Positions 54,601 to 64,000 of a stretch of DNA of 64,000 bases are shown one piece after another. Where the stretch lies: assembly GCA_033398695.1 (NCBI GenBank), contig CM065806.1, positions 48,633,001-48,697,000 on the forward strand, given 5' to 3'. Numbering within the stretch: position 1 is the stretch's first letter; the number at the start of each line of letters is the position of its first letter. The translations under genes were made by a program, and so were the position numbers. The notes beneath the pieces were generated by a model. That model did not search any database. It saw only the letters and a list, made by a program, of their open reading frames with translations, and was not told the origin of the DNA. This stretch comes from Orobanche coerulescens. Taxonomy: Eukaryota > Streptophyta > Magnoliopsida > Lamiales > Orobanchaceae.

Positions 54601-55276
54601 GATTCCTTGGACATGTGGTGACTTCTAAAGGAATTGAGGTAGATCCTGACAAGGTTGTAGCAATGAGTAGTTGGGGAGTACCCAATAATGCGAGTGAAGT
54701 TCGCAGTTTTCTGGACTTAGCTGGCTATTATAGAAGATTTATCGAAGGAGTTTCGAAAATCGTCACTCCTATGACCCAGTTAACAAGGAAAGGTGTGAGG
54801 TTTGAAAGGGGTGAAAGGTGCGAGGAAAGTTTCCGAGAGTTGAAAAGGAGACTAACCTCGGCACTAGTATTAACGATTCCTGATCCGACGGAGGACTTTT
54901 TTATTTATAGTGATGCCTCAAAGCAGGGTTGGATTGTGTTCTGATGCAACATGGTAAAGTAGGAGCCTATGCATCGAGACAGCTTAAACCACAAGAGTTT
55001 AACTATACGACGCATGATCTGGAGTTGACTGCTGTAGTACATGCATTGAAGATTTGGCGTCACTATCTCTACGGAGGAAAGTTGGAGACATACACAGACC
55101 ATAAAAGTCTGAAGTATCTTTTCACACAGAAGGATCTTAACATGAGGCAAATGAGAGGCTCAGAATTGGTGAAGGATTATGAATATACTATTCATTACCA
55201 TCCGGGTAAGGCTAATGTGGTAGTCGATGCCTTAAGCCGGAAGACTAAAGGTGAGTTAGCTTGCTTGATCGATTAG
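54579..55276 (+). pseudogene. Tek-1 RNase H
   Basis: '[20 protein letters not shown]' and '[18 protein letters not shown]' are the RT connection. '[12 protein letters not shown]' carries the first catalytic Asp. After a shift near 54935, '[20 protein letters not shown]' and '[20 protein letters not shown]' give the remaining sites, and '[16 protein letters not shown]' ends the domain. Confidence 0.9.
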
Positions 55277-55282
55277 GCGAGT

Positions 55283-56223
55283 TTGATAAAGGAGTTCTCC
55301 CAGTTGAGGATTGAGGTAGTCGAGTCTCCAAAGAGATCGAAAGCAATCCTATCATCTTTAATCTTGGAAATAAACTTGAGGGATAAGATTAAGGAGTCTC
55401 AACCATGCGATAAGTTCTTGCGCAAGATGAAAGATCAAGCACAAGATGGAAGTATTGAGAAATTTGTCGTTGTCGTAGACGACGTATTAACTTATGATGG
55501 GAGGTTATGTGTTCCTAAGGATCAATCTCTTAGGAAGCAAATCCTTGAAGAAGCCCATAATGCACCATACTCCGCTCACCCGGGAGGTACAAAGATGTGC
55601 CACGACCTGAAGAAGTTCTTTTGGTGGAGAGGAATGAAACGGGACATTGGTGTATTCGTAGAGAGGTGTATGATATGTCATCAGGTGAAGGCAGAACACC
55701 AATGGCCATGAGGTTTACTTCAACCATTGAAAATCCCATAATAGATATGAGAGCATATCACAATGTATTTCGTGGTTAGTCTACCGCGAACCGTGAGGAA
55801 GAACGATGCTATATGGGTAATAGTAGATCGCTTGACAAAGTCATCTCATTTTCTACATGTGAGGATGACTCTTATAGTATGGAACATTATGCAAAGATTT
55901 ATATTCGGGAGATTGTGAGGTTACATGGTGTTCCAGTATCGATCGTCTCGAATAGAGATCCGCGATTTACATTGAAATTTTGGAAAAGTCTGCAAAGTGT
56001 ATTAGGCACTATGTTGAATTTCAGTACTGCATATCATCCGCAGACCGACGGTCAATCGAAACGGACTATCAATACACTTGAATATTTGTTGATGGCATGT
56101 GTTTTTTATACTGGTGATAATTGGGAAATTATTTTGCCGTTAGTAGAGTTTGCTTATAACAATAGTTACCAAGCGACTATACAAATGGCTACATATGAGG
56201 CTCTGTACGGAAGGAAATGTTGA
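55283..56223 (+). pseudogene. Tek-1 integrase
   Basis: The zinc-binding H-H-C-C part is in 'EEAHNAPYSAHPGGTKMCH' and 'VERCMICHQVKAEHQ' (to 55711). A frameshift follows. The core shows, in another frame, 'AIWVIVDRLTKSSHF' (about 55810) and then 'VPVSIVSNRDPRFTLKFW', where the usual 'SDRD' is 'SNRD', 'TAYHPQTDGQSKRTINTLEY' and 'PLVEFAYNNSYQATIQM'. The first catalytic Asp region (about 55711-55790) is scrambled. Confidence 0.88.
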
Positions 56224-56840
56224 TCGCCCCTTTATTGGAGTGAGGTTGGACAAGGAAATATTTTGGGTTCAGAATTGATGGGGCAGACTGTAGAGAAGAT
56301 AGCCGAAGTCAGAAATGGAATTAAGACTCTCCAGGATCGGAAGCAGTCTTATGCTGATAAACGGAGGAAATATATCCAATTCGAGATTGGAGAAAGGTAG
56401 TGACGATGAAAGGAGTGATACGATTCGGTAAAAAGGGAAAGCTACAACCTCGTTATATCGGGCCATTTGATATTTTGGGTCGTGTTGGTGATCTTGCTTA
56501 TAGTTTGGCACTGTCGTTAGAGTTATCAGGTGCGCACAATATCTTTCATGTCTCCATGATGAGAAAATACATACATGATCCTGGTCACATATGCAATTCC
56601 TAAGAGTTGCATGTAGCCAAGATCCTGACTTATGATGAGGTACCTACAGCTTTTTTGGAGTGTAAGGTACATCGGTTACGAAACAAAGAGGTTAAACTGG
56701 TAAAAGATCAATGGAGCCGTCATGGACCAAATGAGGCAACTTGGGAATGTGAAGAGGATATCCGTTCTAAGTATCCAACATTCATTTTTCAAGGTAAGGA
56801 ACTTAATTTTCGAGGACGAAAATTGGTTAAAGAGGGGTAG
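56224..56840 (+). pseudogene. Tek-1 integrase C-terminus and chromodomain-like tail
   Basis: Pieces 'KGKLQPRYIGPFDILGRVGD' and 'SGAHNIFHVSMMRKYIHDP' are the integrase end. Then 'AFLECKVHRLRNKEVKLVKD', 'WSRHGPNEATWECEEDIRSK' and 'YPTFIFQ' form the chromodomain-like tail of Tekay/Del elements, thought to guide integration to heterochromatin. Stops at 56223, about 56398 and 56603 break it. The last stop is at 56840, next to the PPT. Confidence 0.87.
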
Positions 56841-56842
56841 GT
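56829..56842 (+). other. Tek-1 polypurine tract
   Basis: The purine-rich 'aaagaggggtaggt' directly precedes the LTR start TGTAACGCCCC. Confidence 0.75.
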
Positions 56843-58797
56843 TGTAACGCCCCGATTTCGCATATACATTTATTGTGAATTATAGAAAATATGTTCAATT
56901 TTATTAAATTAATGCCCAAGTAAATTATCATTTAATTCATTTTATTTTCATGATCATGCAAATTCATTTATTTCATTGTAATTCATATAGTTTCATCTCA
57001 TTTTATTTCATCATGTTTCATCTCGTCAATTCTAGGCACAAGTTGAATTTTATTTAATTATGCCCAAAATATTATTTAGCCTAATTACTATAATAATTAT
57101 TATTATTAATAATATTATCATTATTATAGTTACCATTATTATTTTAGTTTGTTTAAGCCCACCTATTTTAATTAGTCCAAGATTATAATTATTACTTTAA
57201 GCCCAATTATTATTCATTTTCATTATGGCCCAATTAATAATGATTTAAAAAAAATATACTCCCTCCGTTCTAGTATAAGTCGCTCGTGAGTATATTTTAC
57301 GGATTAAGGAGTATTAATATTAAAATATATTTGTAGTACAGAAGTAATAATAAAGTAAGAAAGAATAATAAAATAAGGGTAAAAGTTAATGGAAAGATGA
57401 TGTGTAAAGTTAAAATAGGAAAAAAGTTAATTAAAAGATTATGTGTAAAGTTAAAGTAGTTTCCATAAATAGAATGAGCAACTTAGATTGGGACACCCAA
57501 AATGGAAAGATGAGCAACTTAGAACGGAGGGAGTATATATTTTATTTTGAGTCCAATTAAATGAGTTGGCCCAAGTCCTTTTTCTAGCCCAATCAAAATT
57601 ATACTCTAAACCTAACTCCAACAGTATAAATAATGTATTTTATACTGCAGCCAATCTTCACAATACACAGAAATATCCTTTTTTGTTTTCTTCTTCCCGC
57701 AGTCCCCGTTTTCTGCAAATCAGAGGTAAAATTCTGCATCTTTTTTGTGTTTTGCAAATTTCAAACCACTGTACACTTAATCAAAACCAATCCCCCGATT
57801 ACAATACTAAAACTCGTCATCTAAACTCGGTTCTGTAATCTAGCCACAGTCCAGAACTCGTGTCCCTAGTGAAACCATCCACAACTTCTCAAATCTACGG
57901 CCAGAGCGTCACACCCTATCACCATCTTCACCCAATCCAAAATTTTAAAACTGTCCAACCAGACCTCAAATCATCGAGCCGTCGAGAATCTGGAGCGTAA
58001 CCTGAACAATAAGAAGCCCTAGTTTTGGATCACCGAGCCCGAATCCAAATCCAACGTACCTGACTGGAATCAGACTTTTGCCGCGAGCTATCCGCCGGAG
58101 ATCGCCGCTGCTGCATCGTCGTCGGACCTGCACCTTCAGACCCTGGACCAGCTGAAGCCATAACACTATACTGTCGTCGAAATCACGCCGACGCCGTGGC
58201 CTGCGCACCTTGCGATCCGTCGCTATTCTAGAGGTGGAATCCAGAGGGCTTCTTCGAGTTGTCTCGATCGCGACTCATGACTGCCTTGTAAATTAGTTTG
58301 AAGCACTTAATTGTGCAAATCAGTCAGAAGCACTTAAATATGCAAATCAGTCAGAAGCACTCCATTGTGCACAAAGCCTTCGGGCTAGCTGACGGGCTTC
58401 AGAATTTATCAGCCATGTTGTTTATACTTGCTAATGTATTTAGAAAATAACTTAAACATATTGCGTACCCTCCACACTGAGCGAGTTGAAAGTCACCTCA
58501 TTTTATAACCCTTTCAGGTTGATGAGATCGATATGGTCTGCACTTGAGTGTGGGATGATCAAGCTTCATTAAAAGATGTTTATTTTATTTACTGTTATTT
58601 ATCTCAAGCTATGCTTTATGAACAAGTGTGCGAATTATTTTACTTTCACTTCAAAGTATGTTTTTGTTTAACGATGACTCGAGAATGTTACTTGCTATTA
58701 TTAAGTTTGCTTTTTGAAAATATATTTCCGTTGCAAATTTTTTTATCTATTCCTTTTAAAAATTAGAAGAATTATTTTCTTAGAATAGAGTGCTACA
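56843..58797 (+). repeat. Tek-1 3' LTR
   Basis: Starts TGTAACGCCCCG and ends GTGCTACA. It carries a Stowaway-like MITE (57259-57533) and ~22-bp repeats of 'gaagcacttaattgtgcaaatcagtca' at 58295-58370. Its second half recurs at 59565-60838. Confidence 0.88.
57257..57535. mobile_element. Stowaway-like (Tc1/mariner) MITE 57259-57533
   Basis: A 275-bp element with terminal inverted repeats CTCCCTCCGTTCTA and TAGAACGGAGGGAG, flanked by TA on each side. The CTCCCTCCGT terminus and TA duplication are the known Stowaway signature. No ORF. Confidence 0.92.
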
Positions 58798-58804
58798 CCC
58801 ACAC

Positions 58805-58818
58805 CAGGGCCGGCCCTG
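58805..58818. repeat. Palindrome CAGGGCCGGCCCTG
   Basis: A perfect 14-bp palindrome equal to a hAT-type terminus, present again at 60846-60859. It is identical to the right end of the hAT element at 62054-63735. Confidence 0.7.
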
Positions 58819-59264
58819 AATCTATACAAATAATGTCCAGAGTGAGCAAAAGACGGATGAAGCATTTTCCTACACTATGTTTTATAATATTTAAAGTTCT
58901 TTAAACTCAAATACACTACAATTTCAGTTCCCTACTTAACCAGTATCATACCTTGACACAATAAATAAAGCATCTTTAATTAGTTGATAATAAATAAAGT
59001 TTGTTGACAATAAATATAGTTTAAATAAAGTTTATGCATATGGATGAGAGTGTCCAGATGGACTTGTCCCTCTCTTGCTAGAGAGATATAATATTAAATT
59101 ATGTAAATGTATGGCCATGCTCAGTTATATCAATAAAGAATTATTGATATATTTGTTTGGACAATTTAACTAGATATCAAGAGATATATAATTAAACTAT
59201 ATAAGGATGACTACACTATGTCTTATGTTTAATTGGAATATCGCATGACTACACAAATTGATTA

Positions 59265-59525
59265 ATACAATCCTAGCGTTGATATCCATGTTGAACACAT
59301 CTTCAAGCGAATCCCACAAGGGTCTCGCTTCTTCTTCAAATACAATATGGTTATTCTCATTGAGACATCAATCATGTGCAAAATCCACTGTACTAGTGTC
59401 AATTGCACACAATACCAAATCCTCTAAATTGTCAGAGTCCACAGGCCTGGAAATCGTCTCATCCACAAAACCAAGTTTCCCGCTGAGTCCTGAGAGGGAT
59501 ACAAATGGATCTCGACCATTTCCTT
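59265..59525 (-). pseudogene. Decayed copia gag fragment, copy 1
   Basis: The minus strand gives 'GKLGFVDETISRP', then in another frame 'LVQWILHMIDVSMR' and back to 'RPLWDSLEDVFN'. These resemble the copia Gag segments 'KLGFVDGTI', 'LVxWIxxxI' and 'LWxDLxERF'. At least two frameshifts and a stop are needed, so it is an old remnant. Confidence 0.5.
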
Positions 59526-59564
59526 CATAGTTCTCCCAACAAAAAAAAACAACACTCGTATTGC

Positions 59565-60838
59565 CTTAACACTATACTCCCGTCGAAATTACGCCGACGT
59601 CGTGGCCTGCGCACCTTGCGAGCCGCCGCTATTTTAGAGTCGAAATACAGAGGGCTTCTTCGAGTTGTGTCGATCGCGACTCATGACTGCCTTGCGATCA
59701 CTTGATGCGGTCCGTGCGATTGGTAAGCATGTGTTCCATTCAATTCTGTGTTGTGTGTGTGTGTGTGTGTGTTTTCCGAACGGGAAGAAGTAGGGATTTT
59801 GCAGGCCGTCCATCGAGAGAGACAGGGGGAGAGTCGATCGGCAGTGTGAAGAATGAGAGATTGTGAGATATGCGGCCGAGAATCTAGGACAAGGCTTTTA
59901 TAGCCTTAACTTCCCCCTATTACCAAATTAACCTCGGCCTATATATAATTCTTCAATTTCAATCCTCAGATGTTTAGTTCTTTCAGTTTTACTTCAATCA
60001 GATTTTCAGTAATTACAATCCAGACTAATATGACCAATTTAAAATATTGACTTTTCATTTAGTATTAACAATCAATTTTAATTTATGCCTAGCGTTTTAT
60101 TTCCAGTTATTATATAAAGATAAATTATAATAATAAATTATTATTATTATATGTAGATATTAACAAGGATTTACGGGCCTAGGATTTTCGAGTCAAGCAT
60201 CTTCATCACATTCAAGTTCAAGTTCTGCATTTTATTCAGGTATGGAGAATTTACTATGTTTTTGTTTATTTTAATTCCTTTATATTTTGTCTTGTATGTG
60301 CACGTGAAATCAATCAGACACTTAAATGTGTAAATCAGTTAGAAGCACTTAATTGTACAAATCAGTCATAAGCACTTAAATATGCAAATCAGTCAGAAGC
60401 ACTTCATTGTGTATAAAGCCTTCGGGCTAGCTGACGGGCTTCAGAATTTATCAGTCATGTTGTTTATACTTGCTAATGTGTTTAGAAATTAACTTAAACA
60501 TATTGTGTACCCTCCACACTAAGCGAGTTGAAAGTCACCTCATTTATAACCCTTTCAGGTTGATGAGATCGATGTGGTCTGCATTTGAGTGTTGGATGAT
60601 CACGCTTCATTAAAAGATGTTTATTTTATTTACTGTTATTTATCTCAAGCTATGCTTTATGAACAAGTGTGCGAATTATTTTACTTTCACTTCAAAGTAT
60701 GTTTTTGTTTAACGATGACTCGAGAATGTTACTTGCGATTATTAAGTTTGCTTTTTGAAAATGTATTTCCGCTGCAAATTTTTTTATCTATTCCTTTTAA
60801 AAATTAGAAGAATTATTTTCCTAGAATAGAGTGCTACA
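59565..60838 (+). repeat. Second partial Tek-1-type LTR
   Basis: Begins inside the LTR ('ccttaacactatactcccgtcg', equal to about 58157) and ends GTGCTACA like the first. Compared with 58157-58797 it has about 610 extra bases (59695-60305) with a (GT)n run at 59750-59772 and a TATA-like 'ggcctatatataattc' at 59937. The sequence after it repeats the sequence after the first LTR. Confidence 0.85.
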
Positions 60839-61079
60839 CCCACCCCAGGGCCGGCCCTGAATCTATACAAATAATGTCCATAGTGAGCAAAAGATGGGTG
60901 AAGCATTTTCCTACACTATGTTTTATAATATTTAAAGTTCTTTAAACTCAAATACACTACAGTTTCAGTTTCCTACATAACCAGTATCATACCTTGACAC
61001 AATAAATAAAGCATCTTTAATTAGTTGACAATAAATAAAGTTTGTTGTACTTGTTAGACATAATATAAATTATGCATAT

Positions 61080-61626
61080 GGATGAGAGCTATGTTGCACA
61101 GGTGCGGGGGGTGGGTGCGGGTGCGGGCAGATACGGGTGCGGGAATACGGTTTTTTGAAAATGTTAGGGTGCGATACGGCAAGGATACGTCTGTTTATTT
61201 TATATTTTATTATATATAACACTTGTGAAATATAAAAAACAACAATTCAAATATCACCATAAAACCAATTCAAATACATAAAACAAGTCATACAAAAAAC
61301 AATTCAAAATGGCTTTGAGCAGCGGAGCTTTCTAATGCTGTCCGTGAATACTGCTAAAGATAAAAGTAATTACTTATTAAATGATTTACTTTTTGTATTT
61401 TAGTTTATTTGATTTACTTTTTAAAAATTACAAAAAAAATCTAAAAAATAAAAAAAAAAAATGGACTCGCGTATTCTGTGCCAGGATACGCGAGTCCTTT
61501 TTTTTTTTTTGCACGGATTCGCCACGTGGCGAATCCCACGCGAATCGCACCCGTACCCGCACCCATGCAGTATCCGATACTGCATACTGCCCAACTTTGA
61601 AGAATCCGTGCATCATAGGATGAGAG
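61080..61626. mobile_element. Mutator-like MITE 61089-61617 with TSD GGATGAGAG
   Basis: A 529-bp insertion between exact 9-bp copies GGATGAGAG (61080-61088, 61618-61626). Ends CTATGTTGCAC and GTGCATCATA (imperfect inverted repeat), with 'gggtgcgggtgcggg' on the left and its complement on the right. Nine-base TSD indicates Mutator. Copy 1 of the flank shows the empty site. No transposase. Confidence 0.88.
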
Positions 61627-61834
61627 TGTCCAGATGGACTTGTCCCTCTCTTGCTAGAGAGAGATATGATATGTCCTCGATATGTTAAATTGTGTAAATG
61701 CATGACCATGCTCAGTTATTATTGACATATTTGTTTGGACAATTTAACTAAATATCGAGATATATATAATTAAACTATATAAGGATAAATATACCATGTC
61801 GTATATTTAATTGGAATATCGCATGACTACACAA

Positions 61835-62053
61835 ATTGATTAATACAATCCTAGCGTTGATATCCATAACCGATCTTCAAGCGAATCCCACAAGGGTCTC
61901 ACTTCTTCTTCAAATACAACATGGTTTTTCTCGTTGAGACATCAATCATGTGCAAAATCCACTGTACTAGTGTCGATTGCACACAATACCAAATCTTTAA
62001 ATTGTCTAGAGTCCATAGGCCTGGAAATCGTCTCATCCACAAAACCAAGTTTC
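61835..62053 (-). pseudogene. Decayed copia gag fragment, copy 2 (continues at 63736)
   Basis: The minus strand has 'VLWMRRFPGLWTLDNL' and 'LVQWILHMIDVSTRKTM', equal to copy 1 with further changes. The start ('SLSGLSGKLGF' region) lies at 63736-63790 beyond the hAT insertion. Confidence 0.5.
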
Positions 62054-63743
62054 CAGGACCGGCCTTGAGTTTTAAAATGCCCCATGCCATCTCAAAAAAA
62101 TTCGCCCCCAAATTTTTGTTTGACATAAAAATAAAAAGAAACAAAACAATACCTCAAAGACAGTAAAAATACATAAAAATGATACTAAACTCTCAATACA
62201 GAATACTCAATACATAATAAAATCAAGGTCCATAAAACTTACTGAAGCACCTAATAAAATAAAAACTCACGACTTAAAAATAATTCTTCTCGCATTTTTA
62301 CTAGCAAAATCATTAATCAAGCCTTCAAAATTAGAATTTGCTAGCATCTCCTTCTCAATTGATAACATAGCCAACTCATTCAACCGTTCTTGTGACATAC
62401 TAGAACGAAGATACGACTTAATCAACTTCAATTTTGAAAAACTCCGTTCTGCTGAAGCCACTGTAATCGGAATTGTTAACAATATTCTATAAGCAATTGT
62501 TGCAGTGGGATAGCAGCCTTCCATGCTTTTCAAAAAATTCAACATATCGGTCACCTTCTTTACTTCTATAGGTAAGCATTCTCTTATAATTCTTGCCTCA
62601 AGACACAGAACCCATCAATGTCAGACACAAAATCATGCTTTAGAAATTCTTCAAGGTTTATGCAAGAAGCCTTCAATTATATTCACTTGCGCACTTCAGC
62701 TTTGTCAAATTAAATAAAAACCCAAAAGTCTCCTCATATAATTGAAACTGTCCAAACCTTGATTGAAGTGATGTATCAACATGATCTAATAAGCATATGA
62801 AGTAATTCATTTTAAATGATTGTTCGGCTGATAAAATGACATCTTCTTCGCCACATTCATCAAATTGTTTTCTTTTCTTTTCTTTTCAGCGCGTTTCTCA
62901 CGAAATTAGGATCAATTCCCAGTTCACCTGCAACGTTCTTAGCTTCATCCATACTCCTTTCAAAATCATGTTCTCTACATTTTTGAAAATAAGAAATCAT
63001 CCCTTTTAATTGTCTAATAGCAACTCCACTGTCCATATCTTTTGATTGTAAGAGCATGCTGACAGAATTGCTAGAGAACGAACTGTCATGCCAAATAATT
63101 GTACTAAACAAAAACTCAAAAGTTAGAATTCTAGAAAGGCCTGAGCTTCACTCCGAGTTTTAGGATCATCTTTTGTTTCAGCTAACTGGATGAGAGCATA
63201 TTTATCTTGGGAATTTGGTACCTGATTGCAGCTACACTCTCAATGCGAATTTCCCACCGAGTTTCTGATAATGATTTCAATGTGATCCCATGAAGTCCAA
63301 TTGATTCTATAAATACACCCCAGCGCTTTGTAGATGAAAAGCTTCAACATAATTGTGTTGGTGTTACTAATGATGTGTTTCCTCTCCCTTCAGTCACTGT
63401 AGTCCAAGGTCTTTGGGTTATGGGTTTGAATGTGTATTTACCTGATTTTTATATAATAGAGGCACAAATATTTTTTTTTAAATGATGGATCAAATATGTT
63501 CCTGTTTTTTTTTTTGTGAAAATTAAATATGCCCCTATTTTTATTTGCTAATTAAAACGTGTCTCCTTTAAGTTGTAAATATTTTCTCTTCTAAATTTAA
63601 TTTTTAACTTCAAATATTAGACTTAATTTTTAATTTTTTTTCAATACATACCTAGATTTTTTTTAAAAAAATTGCCCCCAAAAAATGGATGCCCCAAGCA
63701 ATGCCTTATATTGCTTGCCCTCAGGGCCGGCCCTGCAAGTTTC
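62046..63743 (-). mobile_element. hAT transposon 62054-63735 with TSD CAAGTTTC
   Basis: 1682 bp between exact 8-bp duplications CAAGTTTC (62046-62053 and 63736-63743). Ends CAGGACCGGCCTTGAG and CTCAGGGCCGGCCCTG, inverted repeats with two differences. It carries the C-terminal half of a transposase on the minus strand. Its 5' coding half is missing, so it is a deletion derivative. Confidence 0.93.
62267..63330 (-). pseudogene. hAT transposase, C-terminal part
   Basis: Minus-strand order: '[20 protein letters not shown]' (about 63300-63220), 'MLLQSKDMDSGVAIRQLKGM' and 'ISYFQKCREHDFERSMDEAK' (63111-62860), a shifted stretch with 'FFEKHGR'-like text, and the dimerisation domain 'PITVASAERSFSKLKLIKSY' with 'LRSSMSQERLNELAMLSIE' (62554-62267). 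The last block is the hAT signature; the rest resembles the ZMYM1-like (DUF4371) branch. Stops in 62860-62560 inactivate it. Confidence 0.85.
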
Positions 63744-63830
63744 CCGCTGAGTCCTGAGAGGGATACAAATGGATCTCGACCACTTCCTTCATAGAGAACC
63801 CCACAAAAAACAACACTCGTATTGTATACC

Positions 63831-64000
63831 TGGACTGTTCGAACTAAGGTAATACGAGGAAGGATGGACCCAGGTCGCCTATACCATATAATGAATTCTA
63901 TATACCCGGTTGAATCAATGAGTGATCAGAATCAATCTCTTTCCCAATTGATTTATGAGCGAGGTATACCATGTAAAGAATGGTATTCATTGATGCATAA
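63831..64000. other. Right-edge sequence, unassigned
   Basis: Sequence past the duplicated flank. A plus frame from ATG at 63891 stays open to the edge ('MNSIYPVESMSDQNQSLSQL'), at least 36 codons, but I do not recognise it and the window ends too soon to judge. Confidence 0.3.

Larger units (their letters stand above)
1..58797 (+). mobile_element. Tek-1: outer Tekay/Del-like Ty3/gypsy retrotransposon, split by ~51.6 kb of nested insertions
   Basis: The window opens inside its 5' LTR (1-424), followed by a Met-type primer-binding site, a leader and the N-terminal half of gag (875 to about 1235). The reading resumes at about 52885 with the C-terminal half of gag, then protease, reverse transcriptase, RNase H, integrase and a chromodomain-like tail, and ends with a 3' LTR at 56843-58797. 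The two LTR tails match (for example the stretch around 'aaagccttcgggctag'). The order PR-RT-RH-IN plus the chromodomain-like end is what is known for Tekay/Del chromoviruses. The element is dead: frameshifts, stops and the insertions break every domain. Sequence 1236-52884 is the nested cargo and does not belong to Tek-1. Confidence 0.88.
58798..59564. repeat. Duplicated flank, copy 1
   Basis: Follows the Tek-1 LTR with 'cccacaccagggccggccctgaatctatac' and matches 60839-63825 once the two transposons there are removed. It holds the empty site 'ggatgagagtgtcc' (59042) for the Mutator-like MITE and 'caagtttcccgctg' for the hAT element. Confidence 0.85.
60839..63830. repeat. Duplicated flank, copy 2, with two inserted transposons
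   Basis: Collinear with 58798-59564 but interrupted by a Mutator-like MITE (61089-61617) and a hAT element (62054-63735). After 'caacactcgtattg' it continues into new sequence, whereas copy 1 jumps back into LTR. Confidence 0.85.

Noticed and set aside
60589..60807. Repeated ORF 'DVYFIYCYLSQAMLYEQVCE' (also 58548-58766)
   Set aside because: It lies inside the Tek-1 LTR copies and has no protein-like constraint; it recurs only because the LTR recurs.
63891..64000. Open frame at the right edge as a host or organelle gene
   Set aside because: Only 36 codons are visible and I recognise no family. Kept only as unassigned sequence.

Overview
This is flowering-plant nuclear DNA, probably eudicot, made almost wholly of transposable elements. 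I found no intact host gene, tRNA, rRNA or CRISPR array. The evidence is plant-type LTR retrotransposons (Tekay/Del-like and Tat-like Ty3/gypsy, SIRE/Maximus-like Ty1/copia), tRNA-Met-type primer-binding sites, polypurine tracts, target-site duplications (TSDs), plant hAT, Mutator and Stowaway-like MITEs, and AT-rich intergenic sequence. Every protein-coding frame I could assign is a decayed transposon gene. Lineage names come from motif recognition by eye, not from a database search.

Layout, outside to inside. An outer Tekay-like gypsy element (called Tek-1) spans 1-58797: LTR tail 1-424, gag start 875-1235, gag end and pol 52885-56840, 3' LTR 56843-58797. About 51.6 kb of later insertions split its gag. 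From the right these are: the 3' end of a copia element (Cop-X, 51578-52890); a Tat-like gypsy element (Tat-2, about 19838-51577) inserted into Cop-X; a long-LTR gypsy element (Gyp-D, 26417-48393, TSD GCCTT) inserted into the antisense ORF of Tat-2; a copia element (Cop-C, 5' LTR 44124-46073) inserted into the right LTR of Gyp-D; and a SIRE-like copia (Sire-2, 30464-42905, TSD AGTTT) inserted into the leader of Cop-C. This gives six nested levels. On the left lie a truncated LTR element with an unclassified ORF (element Y, about 1236-2829) and an inverted, truncated Tat copy (Tat-1, minus strand, 2830-19836). A second SIRE-like element (Sire-1, 4803-16912) splits Tat-1. Tat-1 and Tat-2 meet head to head near 19837.

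Small DNA transposons sit on top of this stack: hAT-like MITEs at 27081-27719 (TSD CTCGTTAG, empty site visible in the sister LTR) and 45567-46021 (TSD GAAATTAG), a Stowaway-like MITE at 57259-57533, and a CACTA-like fragment at 50915-51108. To the right of Tek-1 (58798-64000), part of its LTR plus flank with a decayed copia gag is tandemly duplicated. The second copy also carries a Mutator-like MITE (61089-61617, 9-bp TSD) and a hAT element (62054-63735, 8-bp TSD CAAGTTTC).

The most unusual signal is regulatory. The LTRs of Gyp-D (gypsy) and Cop-X (copia), which are otherwise unrelated, both carry arrays of 8-9 copies of a near-palindromic 14-mer, roughly TTAGCGCACGCTAA in one and WTAACGTACGCTAT in the other. 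The copies are often paired at 22-24 bp and lie upstream of a TATA box. Other points of interest are the conserved-looking ORF of element Y, the antisense ORF of Tat-2, and the roughly 1,030-codon third ORF of Sire-1, which is open in one frame except for four stop codons.
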